A DNA stretch of 64,000 nt, taken from Alphaproteobacteria bacterium. GTDB lineage: Bacteria; Pseudomonadota; Alphaproteobacteria; Rhizobiales; GCA-2746425. The notes beneath the pieces were generated by a model. It ran no database searches, was not told the DNA's origin, and saw only the letters and a list, made by a program, of their open reading frames with translations. Below are positions 10,156 through 18,510 of this stretch, piece by piece; positions within the stretch are counted from its first letter, which is position 1; the number at the start of each line of letters is the position of its first letter. The translations under genes were made by a program, and so were the position numbers. The stretch covers positions 1 to 64,000 of the forward strand of contig JANSWZ010000015.1 of assembly GCA_024743215.1 (NCBI GenBank), written 5' to 3'.

Positions 10156-10509
10156 TTAGGCAGCTTCCTCGGGGAATTGTCTGGAATCGGTATAGAGTTC
10201 CTGAAGCCTGATCTTTCCATCATCAAATGTGAAAATGTCGCACATTTTCATCTCAGCATCACCTTCAGGCATTTTGGCAATCAGCGTAAATATGTGAACA
10301 ACCTGATTATCCTGTGCGATATGCCGGGAATTGGTGACATGGCCACAAAACCCAACCAGATGTGCGACGTAGTCGTCGGGATTGTCGAAGTTCATCATCG
10401 GACTTTTGAATGAGAAATTATCGGCCAGCAGTGGCCGGATCATTGCAGCGTCCTGTGCAGTTGCACCAGCATAAAATTGATCCAGTGTCGATTTCTGTTC
10501 AGGGGTCAT
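10156..10509 (-). CDS. NTF2/SnoaL-like domain protein
   Basis: 117 residues from the ATG at 10509, which has AAAGGAG a few bases upstream (the open frame continues to 10554 but would run through the palindromic operator). The sequence has the cone-shaped NTF2-like layout: an N-terminal helix (TLDQFYAGATAQDAAMIRPLLADNFSF), then strands, ending MCDIFTFDDGKIRLQELYTD, which is typical of SnoaL-like proteins. Such domains bind or turn over small molecules; no catalytic residues can be assigned. It is on the same strand as the ArsR/AHSA1 pair, 57 bases upstream of arsR. Confidence 0.75.
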   Translation of the reverse strand: MTPEQKSTLDQFYAGATAQDAAMIRPLLADNFSFKSPMMNFDNPDDYVAHLVGFCGHVTNSRHIAQDNQVVHIFTLIAKMPEGDAEMKMCDIFTFDDGKIRLQELYTDSRQFPEEAA

Positions 10510-10529
10510 AAGTGCACTCCTTTTAAATG

Positions 10530-10567
10530 ATTCGCTATTTAGCGAATATTTCACTAATTAGAGAAAT
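10530..10567. promoter_or_regulatory. two adjacent palindromes, likely operator
   Basis: Directly upstream of the NTF2-like gene's ribosome site lie ATTCGCTA-tt-TAGCGAAT (10530-10547, perfect 8-bp arms) and a second 20-bp palindrome at 10548-10567 with half-sites TTTCACTAA/TTAGAGAAA, one mismatch. Both share the pattern TTCxCTAxTTAGxGAA. Size and spacing suit a dimeric winged-helix repressor binding twice. The nearest candidate regulator is the ArsR protein at 9751-10098. Confidence 0.6.
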
Positions 10568-10704
10568 TGTAAACTCCAAGTGAAACAAAATTTGATGGGT
10601 TGCCCTATGTGGCTTTCTTGGACAAAATCTGCGCAGTTGGAAAAGCATCTGTTGCGTCCATGCAAAACATTGCACCGAATCTCCGGCTGACATATCTCTG
10701 AGAC

Positions 10705-11232
10705 ATGAAAATTCTAGCGATTTCCGGCAGCGGGCGAGCGGCCTCGACCAACACCTCCATGCTGCAGGCTTTGTCGGCTACGGCGCTGCCCGACGTTGAG
10801 ATTGTTGTGTTTGATCGTATCAGCGATCTGCCGGTCTTTTCCCCGGATTTGGAAGCCTTGACCTTGCCGGAACCGGTCCAGAATTTTGCAGATCTCATTC
10901 GTGACAGCGATGGCATAATCATAGCGAGTCCTGAATATGTCAGGGCCATCCCGGGCGGCCTGAAAAACGCCATCGACTGGTTGGCATCGCGCGATGAAAT
11001 CATTGAAAAACCAATGGCTCTGATGCACGCCTCTCATCGGGGCGATGATATGCTCGAACAACTCAGATTGGTCTTGTCCACGATCAGCACCCGCTTTTCT
11101 GCGGACATCTTTCTACAGTTCGACCTCATGAAGCGGTCACCTGAGGAGATATCGGATGTTCTTCAACTGCCACAGCACAGGCGGGAGATGGCCGCCTTTC
11201 TGGAAACATTCACGAAATTTTGCAGCCAGTAA
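10705..11232 (+). CDS. NADPH-dependent FMN reductase
   Basis: 175 residues with the flavodoxin-like fold of the ArsH/ChrR/SsuE-like group. The N-terminal ILAISGSGRAASTNTSML binds the FMN phosphate, and SPEYVRAIPGGLKNAIDWL is the diagnostic motif around the flavin ring. These cytosolic enzymes reduce FMN, quinones or other acceptors with NAD(P)H. The gene is divergent from the NTF2-like gene and stands alone. Substrate not predictable. Confidence 0.88.
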   Translation: MKILAISGSGRAASTNTSMLQALSATALPDVEIVVFDRISDLPVFSPDLEALTLPEPVQNFADLIRDSDGIIIASPEYVRAIPGGLKNAIDWLASRDEIIEKPMALMHASHRGDDMLEQLRLVLSTISTRFSADIFLQFDLMKRSPEEISDVLQLPQHRREMAAFLETFTKFCSQ

Positions 11233-11299
11233 GATCAGACTCAATCAGGGCGCGTGCCACAGACACTGTGGTCAAACACCGGTTGGATAATGGTCTGGT

Positions 11300-12409
11300 T
11301 TATTGTCGATGTATAAGATAAGCCGCGCCGCTATTGAGGAGATCGCCTTCTCCGGCTCCCAAAGCCCCGATGATAGCGGTGGTGCCTGAAATCGCGACAG
11401 ACGTACCAAAATAATCTTTCTTGGCGGGTATGCTGGGGGTGAGCTTGGCAAGCTGCGCCCCGGTGGTGGTGTCAAACAGATAGGCTGAACCGCTCACCGA
11501 GCTTTTTTCAAAGGTCGAGACGATGGCAGTGGTGCCTGAGATCGCAACGGAGGCACCGAAAAAATCCTTCTTGGCGGGATCGCCGCCGGTCAGTTTGGCC
11601 GTCTGAGCCCCCGTGGTGGTATCGAACAGGTAGACTGCGCCGTGATTGTTATCACTCCCTTTGGCCGCGACGATGGCAATCGTCCCGGAAATCCCGACGG
11701 AAGATCCAAAAAAGTTGTTTTCGGCAAGATCACTGGGGGCCAGCTTGGCTGTCTGTTTCCCCGTGGTGGTGTCGAACAAATACGCCGCGCCGCTGTCAGC
11801 GCCCCCCGGCGCCCCGACAATCGCAGTGGTGCCCGAGATCGCGACAGAAATGCCAAAATCATACTTGGAGCTGTCATTGCCGGTCAGCTTGGCTGTCTGT
11901 TTCCCCGTGGCGGTGTCGAACAGATAAGCTGCGCCGGAACCAGTCCCTGTAGCCCCGACGATGGCAGTGGTGCCAAAGATTGCGACGGACGTGCCGAACA
12001 TATCATTTTTGAAACTGTCGCCGGGGACAAGCTTGGCCGTCTGTTTCCCGGTGATGGAGTTGTACAGATAGGCCCCGCCGCCAACGAAGGAGTTGTTCAC
12101 AAAGGTCCCAACGAGGGCAGTTGTGCCGGAGATCGCGACAGAAGTGCCAAATTCGTCATCCTTGGCGGTGTCGCTGGTGGTGAGCTTCACCGTCTGTTTC
12201 CCAGTGATGGTATCGAACAGATAAACCGTGCCGTTGCCGCTCCCCGGAGCTGAGATGATGGCCGTCGTGCCGGAGATTGCGACGGACGACCCAAAATAGC
12301 CCTCGGCTGCGGCATCGCTGGCGATGAGCTTGGTTTCGGTGAAGCTGGCCGCCTGAGCCGTGGCTGCGATGAGAAGCGCGGGCAGGGCCGCGAGCATATA
12401 GTGACGCAA
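11300..12409 (-). CDS. secreted FG-GAP repeat protein, seven-bladed propeller
   Basis: 369 residues with a cleavable signal peptide (MRHYMLAALPALLIAATAQAA). The rest is seven tandem units of about 47-53 residues, each with a core like FGTSVAISGTTAIVGA and a following AYLFDTTTGKQTAKL. Seven such units make one complete beta-propeller, related to the FG-GAP repeats of integrins. Exported propellers of this kind serve in adhesion or ligand binding; no partner or enzyme domain is present. The repeats are well conserved at DNA level, suggesting recent internal duplication or gene conversion. Confidence 0.8.
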   Translation of the reverse strand: MRHYMLAALPALLIAATAQAASFTETKLIASDAAAEGYFGSSVAISGTTAIISAPGSGNGTVYLFDTITGKQTVKLTTSDTAKDDEFGTSVAISGTTALVGTFVNNSFVGGGAYLYNSITGKQTAKLVPGDSFKNDMFGTSVAIFGTTAIVGATGTGSGAAYLFDTATGKQTAKLTGNDSSKYDFGISVAISGTTAIVGAPGGADSGAAYLFDTTTGKQTAKLAPSDLAENNFFGSSVGISGTIAIVAAKGSDNNHGAVYLFDTTTGAQTAKLTGGDPAKKDFFGASVAISGTTAIVSTFEKSSVSGSAYLFDTTTGAQLAKLTPSIPAKKDYFGTSVAISGTTAIIGALGAGEGDLLNSGAAYLIHRQ

Positions 12410-12744
12410 GAGTTTAATCCTTAAAGCAGTTACGATAAAATTAGGGGCGCGGTCAGGATGTATTTGACTCTACTTATAGTTTCTCTGCCCGTTGATGTCA
12501 CATAGTAGTTGGTTTTTAAGGAATCCCACTTTGGCCCTTCCGTTGTGCGCGCCACTTGAAAGCAAATCGCGAAACGCGCTCAGGCTCGCCAGTCAGGTGC
12601 GAGTTTCGTTGCAGAGCATTGGCGCAGGCACCACAACGCGTTGGCAACTGGTGTGCGAGCGCATCGATCGCCCCTGTCGGGTCTTCTTGCGCCATTTGTG
12701 CCGGAAGACTGTATTCACGGGCTGCATGTGACCCGTAATTCGGT
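12410..12744. other. 335-bp intergenic stretch without a convincing gene
   Basis: Between the FG-GAP gene and the second EamA gene. A minus-strand open frame at 12516-12770 overlaps the end of the EamA gene and has no recognisable domain or ribosome site; it may be a relic of foreign DNA but I cannot assign it. The part before 12480 is the AT-rich upstream region of the FG-GAP gene. Confidence 0.4.
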
Positions 12745-13665
12745 CTAAAATGTTGACAGTTTTTCGGCACTTTTTTTCAGCGACCGCTCACGCAAAATAA
12801 TAAAAAGCCCGCCGCCCACGATCAACAGGACCCCTGGGAACAACCGGTCAAACGGTGTTTCTGAAAAGAAAAGCCATCCCAGACAAAATGAAAAGGGTAT
12901 GGCGAAATATTCAAATGGGGAGAGGCTGCTGGGCTCTGCTGATCTATAGGCGGAAATCATACAAAAGGCAGCAATGCTTCCAGCTATGCCCATGACGCCC
13001 AACCACAACCAATCTTCCAGTCTGCCGATTGGGACAAAGCTATCTGTGAAAATGACCAGAGCGACGGCGCCGATCAATGCACCGGTGTTGTAATATAGAT
13101 TGATCAAAGCTGTCGGTACGGCGTCGTCAAACAAATGAGCGGAGACACTGATGCTGGCAAACCCGGCGGCCGCGCAAAGCGGAAGAACCGCATACCATGT
13201 GAAATCGGGAGCTGTCGGCTGCATCACCAGCAATACGCCGACAAATCCGATCAGCACAGCCAGCCAGCGCGCCAGACCAACCTTGTGACCCAGCACAGGA
13301 ATGGATAGCGCTGTCACGAACAGGGGACCAGCAAACAGGATTGTAGTGGCCGTGGCAAATTCCAGATGAAACACCGCAAGGTAAAAACTCAGCTGGGCAA
13401 AGGCCCCGATCCCGCCACGCGCAAATGCCAGCTTCCATTGCTTTATGACCAATGGTCTGCCTGCCTGAATCCACTTTTGAGACCACAGGAGAATGAGAAC
13501 GGTTGGAATGAACCCAAACAAATTGCGAAACATCGACAGCTGCGGGGCCGGATATGACTGGCTCAGATGCTTTATGATCGCGCCCATTACGTCATAAAGC
13601 ATGATCGCCAGCAAAATGGTTGCGGCTGCGAAAAGAAATGAGGTCTGTTTCGTTTGGGCTTCCAC
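12745..13665 (-). CDS. EamA/DMT-family transporter
   Basis: 306 residues with ten hydrophobic segments in two EamA halves. The N-terminal half shows the family features LYDVMGAIIKHLSQ and LFAGPLFVTALSIPVLGHKVG, the second half LSPFEYFAIPFSFCLGWLFF, matching the RhaT/EamA-like exporters with GHxVG after helix 4. Substrate unknown. It lies 37 bases downstream of gluQRS on the same strand and may share its transcript. Confidence 0.85.
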   Translation of the reverse strand: MEAQTKQTSFLFAAATILLAIMLYDVMGAIIKHLSQSYPAPQLSMFRNLFGFIPTVLILLWSQKWIQAGRPLVIKQWKLAFARGGIGAFAQLSFYLAVFHLEFATATTILFAGPLFVTALSIPVLGHKVGLARWLAVLIGFVGVLLVMQPTAPDFTWYAVLPLCAAAGFASISVSAHLFDDAVPTALINLYYNTGALIGAVALVIFTDSFVPIGRLEDWLWLGVMGIAGSIAAFCMISAYRSAEPSSLSPFEYFAIPFSFCLGWLFFSETPFDRLFPGVLLIVGGGLFIILRERSLKKSAEKLSTF

Positions 13666-13702
13666 TTAGCGCGTGTCCTTGCGCCCCCGGCCAGAGATGG
13701 TT

Positions 13703-14578
13703 CTAGCCATCCTCCCATCCGATTTGCTCAAACAATTGTTCACGGGTCATGCCTTCGGCGCGCAAGGCTCTCAGTGAAATCGACTTGTCGGACTTTGACA
13801 GCTTCTTGCCAGCATCGTCCAGCACCAGACGGTGGTGGTGATAGATGGGTGCTGGAAGGCCCAGAAGTTCCTGAAGCACGCGCTGGACCGTTGTGTTTTC
13901 CTGCATATCCATGCCGCGCACAATGTGGCTGACTCCGATCAGATTATCATGCACCACAGTTGCGAAAGTATAGACATCATCACCGGATTTGGCCCGCAGG
14001 ATCACATCTCCCCAATCGGCAATGGCCCGCTCTTGCTGTGTGGTCGTGTCGGCATCATCAAATTCCGTCCAACTGACAGATTCCCGACCCAAAGTCTCAG
14101 CTGCCGCACTCATCCGCAACCGCTCGGCAGCATCGCCATTACTGGCCGTATCCTGCGGGCTTTTGGGATAGAAAGGCGCCCCATCCGGGTCCTTTGGCCA
14201 GGGCGTTCCGGTCTCGCGTTCATGTGCCGTCGCTGCATCCTTGATCTGCTTGCGCGACAGTCGCGCCTGAAAGGTCAGCCCCTTGAGGCGCAGTGTTTTC
14301 AGACAGGCATCAATTTCGCCGCGCACGTCGGTGAAGCGCAGCGGATCGCCAGACCAGGTGATGCCAAGCCAGGCCAGATCATCCAGTATCTGTGCTTCAA
14401 ATTGTGGGCGCACCCGGCCACGATCCGTATCGTCAAACCGCAGCAGAAACACGCCACCCAACTGCTCTGCCATGCGATGGTTGGTGAGGGCCGATAGGGC
14501 ATGGCCAATATGCAACTCGCCATTAGGGCTGGGCGCAAAGCGGAAAACGGGTTGCAGGTCGGGTACGTTCTGGGACAA
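13703..14578 (-). CDS. gluQ: glutamyl-Q tRNA(Asp) synthetase
   Basis: 291 residues, a truncated glutamyl-tRNA synthetase lacking the anticodon-binding domain. It activates glutamate and attaches it to queuosine-34 of tRNA-Asp. The ATP-binding HIGH motif is in FAPSPNGELHIGHAL (residues about 11-25) and the KMSKS-type motif is KKLSKSDKS near the end. The four cysteines that bind zinc in the E. coli enzyme are absent; the corresponding segment reads FQARLSRKQI, as is usual in Alphaproteobacteria. Divergent from alkA. Symbol gluQ (yadB, gluQRS). Confidence 0.93.
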   Translation of the reverse strand: MSQNVPDLQPVFRFAPSPNGELHIGHALSALTNHRMAEQLGGVFLLRFDDTDRGRVRPQFEAQILDDLAWLGITWSGDPLRFTDVRGEIDACLKTLRLKGLTFQARLSRKQIKDAATAHERETGTPWPKDPDGAPFYPKSPQDTASNGDAAERLRMSAAAETLGRESVSWTEFDDADTTTQQERAIADWGDVILRAKSGDDVYTFATVVHDNLIGVSHIVRGMDMQENTTVQRVLQELLGLPAPIYHHHRLVLDDAGKKLSKSDKSISLRALRAEGMTREQLFEQIGWEDG

Positions 14579-14607
14579 AACAGGAGCCTCTCAATTGGGC
14601 CGCCAAC

Positions 14608-15306
14608 ATGGCGCACTTCCCGATAAACGCCAAGGTGTTATGCGACATGCGACCCATTCGTTGCCAGGAAGATGTGAATAAGGGGCTGGAAGCACTGCTG
14701 GCGAAAGATCCATCCCTGCAAATACTGGCAGAAAAAATTGGAACTGTGCCGCTGCGTTTGCGTGAGCCGGGCTTTGAGGGCCTGGCCCGCATCGTCAACT
14801 CGCAACAGATTTCTGTTTCCAGCGCCAATGCCATCTGGGCGCGACTCAGCGCCTTGGTTGATCCCTTTACGCCACAGGTGCTGCACGATCTGTCTGATGA
14901 GGCGTTATTGGGCGCGGGGCTTTCACGACCAAAACTGAAAACCATGCGGGCGCTGTCCCAAACCTGTTTGGCCGGGCTCGATGTGGAGCTGCTGGCCCAA
15001 CGCCCGGCCAAAGACGCACGCGCTGCGCTGACGGCCATTCATGGCATTGGCCCCTGGACGGCCGATATTTTTTTGATGTTCTGTGCCGGCCACCCGGATA
15101 TTTTCCCGGTCAAGGATGTCGCGCTTCAGGCCATTGCCCAGGAGGTGCTGAATTTGAAAAAGCGCCCCAGCGAAAAACACCTGACGGTTCTGGTGCGGCG
15201 CTGGTTGCCACATCGCTCTGTTGCAGCGCGCCTGCTGTGGGCTTATTACGGACATCAGAAATCCGCCTCAAAAGACAACGCCGCCACAAGCCGCCTCCCC
15301 ATCTAG
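14608..15306 (+). CDS. DNA-3-methyladenine glycosylase II (AlkA-like)
   Basis: About 218-232 residues of the helix-hairpin-helix glycosylase superfamily. The HhH motif is IHGIGPWTADIFLMF and the catalytic aspartate is in FPVKDVALQ shortly after. The enzyme removes alkylated purines from DNA in base excision repair. No iron-sulphur cluster cysteines are present, as expected for the AlkA branch. Two starts are possible, ATG 14608 and ATG 14650 (MRPIRCQEDVNKG); neither has a clear ribosome site. The TAG stop is formed by the TA at the left edge of the MITE-like repeat, so the native C-terminus may have been altered by a few residues. Confidence 0.88.
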   Translation: MAHFPINAKVLCDMRPIRCQEDVNKGLEALLAKDPSLQILAEKIGTVPLRLREPGFEGLARIVNSQQISVSSANAIWARLSALVDPFTPQVLHDLSDEALLGAGLSRPKLKTMRALSQTCLAGLDVELLAQRPAKDARAALTAIHGIGPWTADIFLMFCAGHPDIFPVKDVALQAIAQEVLNLKKRPSEKHLTVLVRRWLPHRSVAARLLWAYYGHQKSASKDNAATSRLPI

Positions 15307-15570
15307 GGTGCGGACCCTATATGGGTGACGAAATAGCAGAACAAATGGCAATGAGATGCAAGGAAATGCGCGCTGGGCGGGCTTTCTGCACGGTCAAGCG
15401 CTTTGACGCCGCAGGTCGCAGCCATTTGTTCTGTCCATCAAGGATCAGGCCTGTTTGCCCGCAGCCCGAGTCGCAAAGACTTGAAAGTGTTCAGACTTCC
15501 TGCTTCTTTGCTCCTGGTCTGCAAACAAACCGATCCCGACTATTTCACCACCCACAATGAGTCCGCACCC
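15306..15570. repeat. MITE-like element bounded by TA dinucleotides
   Basis: A 265-bp non-coding block whose two ends are inverted repeats of 31 bases with 25 identities: left 15306-15336 begins GGGTGCGGACCC, right 15540-15570 read in reverse begins GGGTGCGGACTC and both end GAAATAG. The block is bounded by TA on both sides (15304-15305, 15571-15572), as expected for a TA target duplication. A second perfect 13-bp inverted pair, CAGAACAAATGGC at 15337-15349 and its complement at 15421-15433, lies inside. No transposase is encoded, so it would have moved with a transposase in trans, probably IS630- or IS5-like. Confidence 0.65.
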
Positions 15571-15584
15571 TAGGAAATTACACG

Positions 15585-16247
15585 ATGACCGCACCCCTTC
15601 TTGACGGACCACGCCTTGCCCCCAAATCCGGCGGCGCAGCAAAGCAGTTGATTGTCTTCCTCCATGGCTATGGAGCCGATGGCAATGATCTGATCGGGAT
15701 TGGCGATCAATGGGCTGAACAAATGCCGGATGCAGCCTTTGTCTCGCCTCATGCGCCCGAAGCCTGCGCCATGGCCCCTGTGGGGCGGCAATGGTTTCAC
15801 CTCACTTTGCGCGATCCATCGGAATATTGGCGCGGTGTTGTGGCTGCCCGTCCAGCCCTGGACGCATTTCTCGATGCGGAGCTGGCCCGGCTTGGCCTGA
15901 CTGACAAGGACATGGTTCTGGTCGGCTTCAGCCAGGGATCAATGATGGCCATGCATACTGGTCTGCGCCGTAAAAACCCGCTCGCAGGCATTGTTGCCTA
16001 TTCCGGCCTGTTGGCGGGTCCCGAACACCTTCAGGCGGAACTGACGGGCAAACCCCCCGTGTTTCTGGCCCATGGCACCCATGATGAAGTGGTGCCCTTT
16101 GCTTTGATGGGCGCCGCCGAATCAGCACTGAAAGCAGCAGATGTTCCGGTCATCAGCCATGCGGCACAGGGTATGGGCCATGGAATTGACGGAATCGGCC
16201 TGGCCACGGGGCTGGCTCATTGTCAGAGCGTTCTCAAAAGCAACTAG
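15585..16247 (+). CDS. phospholipase/carboxylesterase, alpha/beta hydrolase
   Basis: 220 residues, the compact acyl-protein-thioesterase/YpfH type. The nucleophile serine is in GFSQGSMMA, the oxyanion region in FLHGYGADGNDL, the acid in AHGTHDEVVP and the histidine in QGMGHGID, so the triad is complete. It hydrolyses short-chain esters or lysophospholipids in the cytosol. The ATG lies 15 bases after the right end of the MITE-like element, so that element probably carries or displaced the promoter. The stop TAG is the first three bases of a short related palindrome (16245-16260). Confidence 0.9.
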   Translation: MTAPLLDGPRLAPKSGGAAKQLIVFLHGYGADGNDLIGIGDQWAEQMPDAAFVSPHAPEACAMAPVGRQWFHLTLRDPSEYWRGVVAARPALDAFLDAELARLGLTDKDMVLVGFSQGSMMAMHTGLRRKNPLAGIVAYSGLLAGPEHLQAELTGKPPVFLAHGTHDEVVPFALMGAAESALKAADVPVISHAAQGMGHGIDGIGLATGLAHCQSVLKSN

Positions 16248-16260
16248 GGTCCGGGCCCTA
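16245..16260. repeat. short TA-flanked palindrome related to the MITE end
   Basis: TAGGGTCCGGGCCCTA differs at two positions from TAGGGTGCGGACCCTA, the left edge of the 15306-15570 element. It begins with the TAG stop of the esterase gene. It could be a scar left by excision of a related element or a solo end; it could also act as a weak terminator, but no T-run follows. Confidence 0.45.
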
Positions 16261-16391
16261 AGTTGCGCGATTGCCACTATATCTAGTGTGCGACGTAAAA
16301 GCGCTTCACAAGACTGACATAGTGATTATACATTATGTCCGTGAATTGCAGAGCGTGGGCACTGTGCTGCCGCGATGTAGAGGAGCGTAGT

Positions 16392-16949
16392 GTGACTGAA
16401 CATGTGTCACTCGATGCCCATCCGGCATTGGTGCTGAATGCGGATTTTCGTCCGCTGAGTTATTATCCGCTGTCGCTGTGGTGCTGGCAGGATTCCATAA
16501 AAGCTGTATTTTTGGAGCGGGTAAACATCGTTTCCGAATATGATGTCTATGTGCATAGTCCATCAACCAAAATGCGGGTTCCAAGCGTTGTCAGCCTGAA
16601 GGATTACGTTCAGCCCTCGCGCTATCCGGCCTTTACACGGTTCAATGTGTTTTTGCGTGACAAGTTTCAATGCCAGTATTGCGGGTTCGACAAGGATTTG
16701 ACCTTTGACCATGTGATCCCGCGCTCCAAGGGTGGCATCACAAGCTGGGAAAACGTCATCACCGCTTGCGCGCCCTGTAATCTGCGCAAGGCCAACAAGA
16801 CGCTGAAGCAGGTAGGCATGAGTGCCCGCAGCAAGGCCATTCAGCCCACCGTGCACCAATTGCACAACAATGGGCGCTATTTTCCACCCAACTATCTGCA
16901 TGATAGCTGGATGGATTATCTGTATTGGGATGCAGAACTGGAGCCTTAA
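16392..16949 (+). CDS. HNH endonuclease
   Basis: 185 residues from a GTG start at 16392 with AGAGGAG upstream; the open frame continues back to an ATG at 16335, but family members start near SLDAHPALVLNADFRPLSYYPL. The HNH domain occupies the C-terminal half: CQYCG, then LTFDHVIPRSKGG and CAPCNLRKANK, with two CxxC pairs for structural zinc. The family (RRXRR/HNH type) is nearly universal in Rhizobiales and Rhodobacterales and is chromosomal, not phage-borne; its cellular role is not established. Followed convergently by dsbB. Confidence 0.9.
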   Translation: MTEHVSLDAHPALVLNADFRPLSYYPLSLWCWQDSIKAVFLERVNIVSEYDVYVHSPSTKMRVPSVVSLKDYVQPSRYPAFTRFNVFLRDKFQCQYCGFDKDLTFDHVIPRSKGGITSWENVITACAPCNLRKANKTLKQVGMSARSKAIQPTVHQLHNNGRYFPPNYLHDSWMDYLYWDAELEP

Positions 16950-16998
16950 GCGCCAGTTGCCCGATCGGGCCTTTCGGCCAGTGTTTTGACCAAAGTGT

Positions 16999-17550
16999 TC
17001 AAAAGGCGTCCGGATCAAGCACTTCCATTTTGGGTGGCAGAAAAGCTGCCAGCAGGCCACATGCGCCCAGAATCATGGTGGATACAGCATTCCATCCGGC
17101 AAAGGACAGACCAAGGAAGCGCCCGGCAGCTTCCGTGCAACTGATCAGCTTCACAGTTTCCAACTGAGCCAGCAGTGTGCTGGTGTCATCTGACAGAACG
17201 GCACTGCCGCCACAATCGGTCGGTCCCGGCCAGAACGCCCACTCCGCACCAGCATGATAGATCGCCAGATAAAGGCCCCATGCCATGCAGATGGCAAAGT
17301 TGAAGAACAGCAGCCGACCCAGCTTTGACCGCGAATTGAGTTTGGTTACAATCAGTGCAGCCATCAGCAGTGGAATGCCGATGTAGTAAGGAATCCGTTG
17401 TTCCAGGCACAGGGCACAGGGAATATAACCGCCGATCAGCTGAAAGCTCCAGGCTCCGCCTATGGCGGCCAATGCCAGCAGCAGACCCAGAAGGCCGAAG
17501 CCCATACGCGCGCCTGCACTGTTGTCTTTTCGAAGCGGCTTGTCACTCAC
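16999..17550 (-). CDS. dsbB: disulfide bond formation protein B
   Basis: 183 residues with four membrane helices. The first periplasmic loop carries the redox pair C45-x-x-C48 (IPCALCLEQRIPYY) and the second loop carries C113 and C138, the arrangement that passes electrons from DsbA to quinone. It keeps the periplasmic oxidase DsbA oxidised; no dsbA is in the window. The YqaA-like gene precedes it by 13 bases on the same strand, so they are probably co-transcribed. Confidence 0.92.
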   Translation of the reverse strand: MSDKPLRKDNSAGARMGFGLLGLLLALAAIGGAWSFQLIGGYIPCALCLEQRIPYYIGIPLLMAALIVTKLNSRSKLGRLLFFNFAICMAWGLYLAIYHAGAEWAFWPGPTDCGGSAVLSDDTSTLLAQLETVKLISCTEAAGRFLGLSFAGWNAVSTMILGACGLLAAFLPPKMEVLDPDAF

Positions 17551-17563
17551 GTGTCCAAATTCC

Positions 17564-18220
17564 TCAAATCATGTAGCGGGCGACCACAAAGCCCCCCACC
17601 AGAATTGCCAGCGATACGGCAAAAACAAGACCAAGCCGCTTTTCTATGAAATTTCGTACCGGCGGTCCAAAGACATAGATCAGGCCGGCGACGGCAAAAA
17701 ACCGAATGCCGCGGGCCACGATGCTGGCAAGTATGAACACGGGAAGGCCAAGCCCGGTTGCACCGGAGGCAATGGTGATCACCTTGAACGGGAACGGCGT
17801 CAGACCGGCCATCAGAACCACCCAGACCCCCCATTCATTGTAGCGCTCGGCAAATTCATCAAACTTGTCCGCATAGCCGTAAAAGCCAAGAATCGGCTGC
17901 GCTACGGTTTCAAACAGCAGCGCGCCAATGGCATAGCCCAGCAACGCGCCCAGCACCGAAGCCACCGTACACAAAAACGCATACCACCAGGCTTTCGCCC
18001 GGTTGGACAGCACCATGGGAATCAGCAGCACATCCGGCGGAATGGGAAACACCGAGCTTTCGATAAAGGACACAAAGGACAAGGCCCAGGCTGCATGCTT
18101 CTTCGCCGCCAGTTCCAGCGTCCAGTCATAAAGACGACGCAGTGGAGAAGGGGCCGGAGTAGGAGCCGGGGCCGGTGGTGGGGCCTGTGAGGGAGATTGG
18201 GAAAAATTTTCATCTGTCAT
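17564..18220 (-). CDS. YqaA-family (DedA/SNARE-associated) membrane protein
   Basis: 218 residues. The N-terminus is proline-rich and disordered (PPPAPAPTPAPSP), followed by four to five membrane segments of the DedA/VTT fold, including FIESSVFPIPPDVLLIPMVL and the conserved VLMAGLTPFPFKVITIASGA, whose glycine/proline-rich re-entrant loops are characteristic. YqaA proteins belong to the superfamily implicated in lipid or small-molecule flipping across the inner membrane. It precedes dsbB, a frequent arrangement in Alphaproteobacteria. Confidence 0.88.
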   Translation of the reverse strand: MTDENFSQSPSQAPPPAPAPTPAPSPLRRLYDWTLELAAKKHAAWALSFVSFIESSVFPIPPDVLLIPMVLSNRAKAWWYAFLCTVASVLGALLGYAIGALLFETVAQPILGFYGYADKFDEFAERYNEWGVWVVLMAGLTPFPFKVITIASGATGLGLPVFILASIVARGIRFFAVAGLIYVFGPPVRNFIEKRLGLVFAVSLAILVGGFVVARYMI

Positions 18221-18321
18221 GCCGCTCCTTTATCAAACGTCACGACCCAAAGAAAGGGACTTGTGCAGCACCCGCACTTTCGGTTAATCAGTGCGCACCA
18301 GTCGCAAGTAACTGCTCAAGT

Positions 18322-18406
18322 GCCCCTTTGGCGGAACTGGTAGACGCGCGGGATTCAAAATCCCGTTCCTTCGGGAGTCCCGGTTCGATTCCGGGAGGGG
18401 GCACCA
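18322..18406 (+). tRNA. tRNA-Leu (anticodon CAA)
   Basis: 85 bases that fold as a class II tRNA: acceptor GCCCCTT/AGGGGGC, D-arm, anticodon stem CGGGA/TCCCG with loop TTCAAAA (anticodon CAA), a long variable arm (GTTCCTTCGGGAGT) typical of leucine tRNAs, T-arm CCGGTTCGATTCCGG, discriminator A and encoded CCA. Its 3' end is the attachment site of the integrative element; the last part of the gene is repeated at 34209-34233. Confidence 0.95.
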
Positions 18407-18447
18407 TTGGTTTGTCTGTGGGCGTCCAGAACACCCCTCAAAAATCA
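18383..18447. repeat. attL, bipartite direct repeat
   Basis: First block 18383-18408 (3' end of tRNA-Leu plus ATT) matches 34209-34233 except for one extra G; second block 18423-18447 matches 34248-34272 with one mismatch. The two blocks are separated by 14 bases in both copies, but those 14 bases differ. Confidence 0.8.
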
Positions 18448-18510
18448 ACGTAAACCGCGGATAATAGCCATTTATAGGTCTCTGTGTGTCCGGCGCCGTC
18501 CGAGGTGGTG

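Noticed and set aside
11300-12409. Regular repeats considered as a CRISPR array
   Set aside because: The repeat unit is about 150 bases, in frame and coding for FG-GAP blades; there are no spacers.
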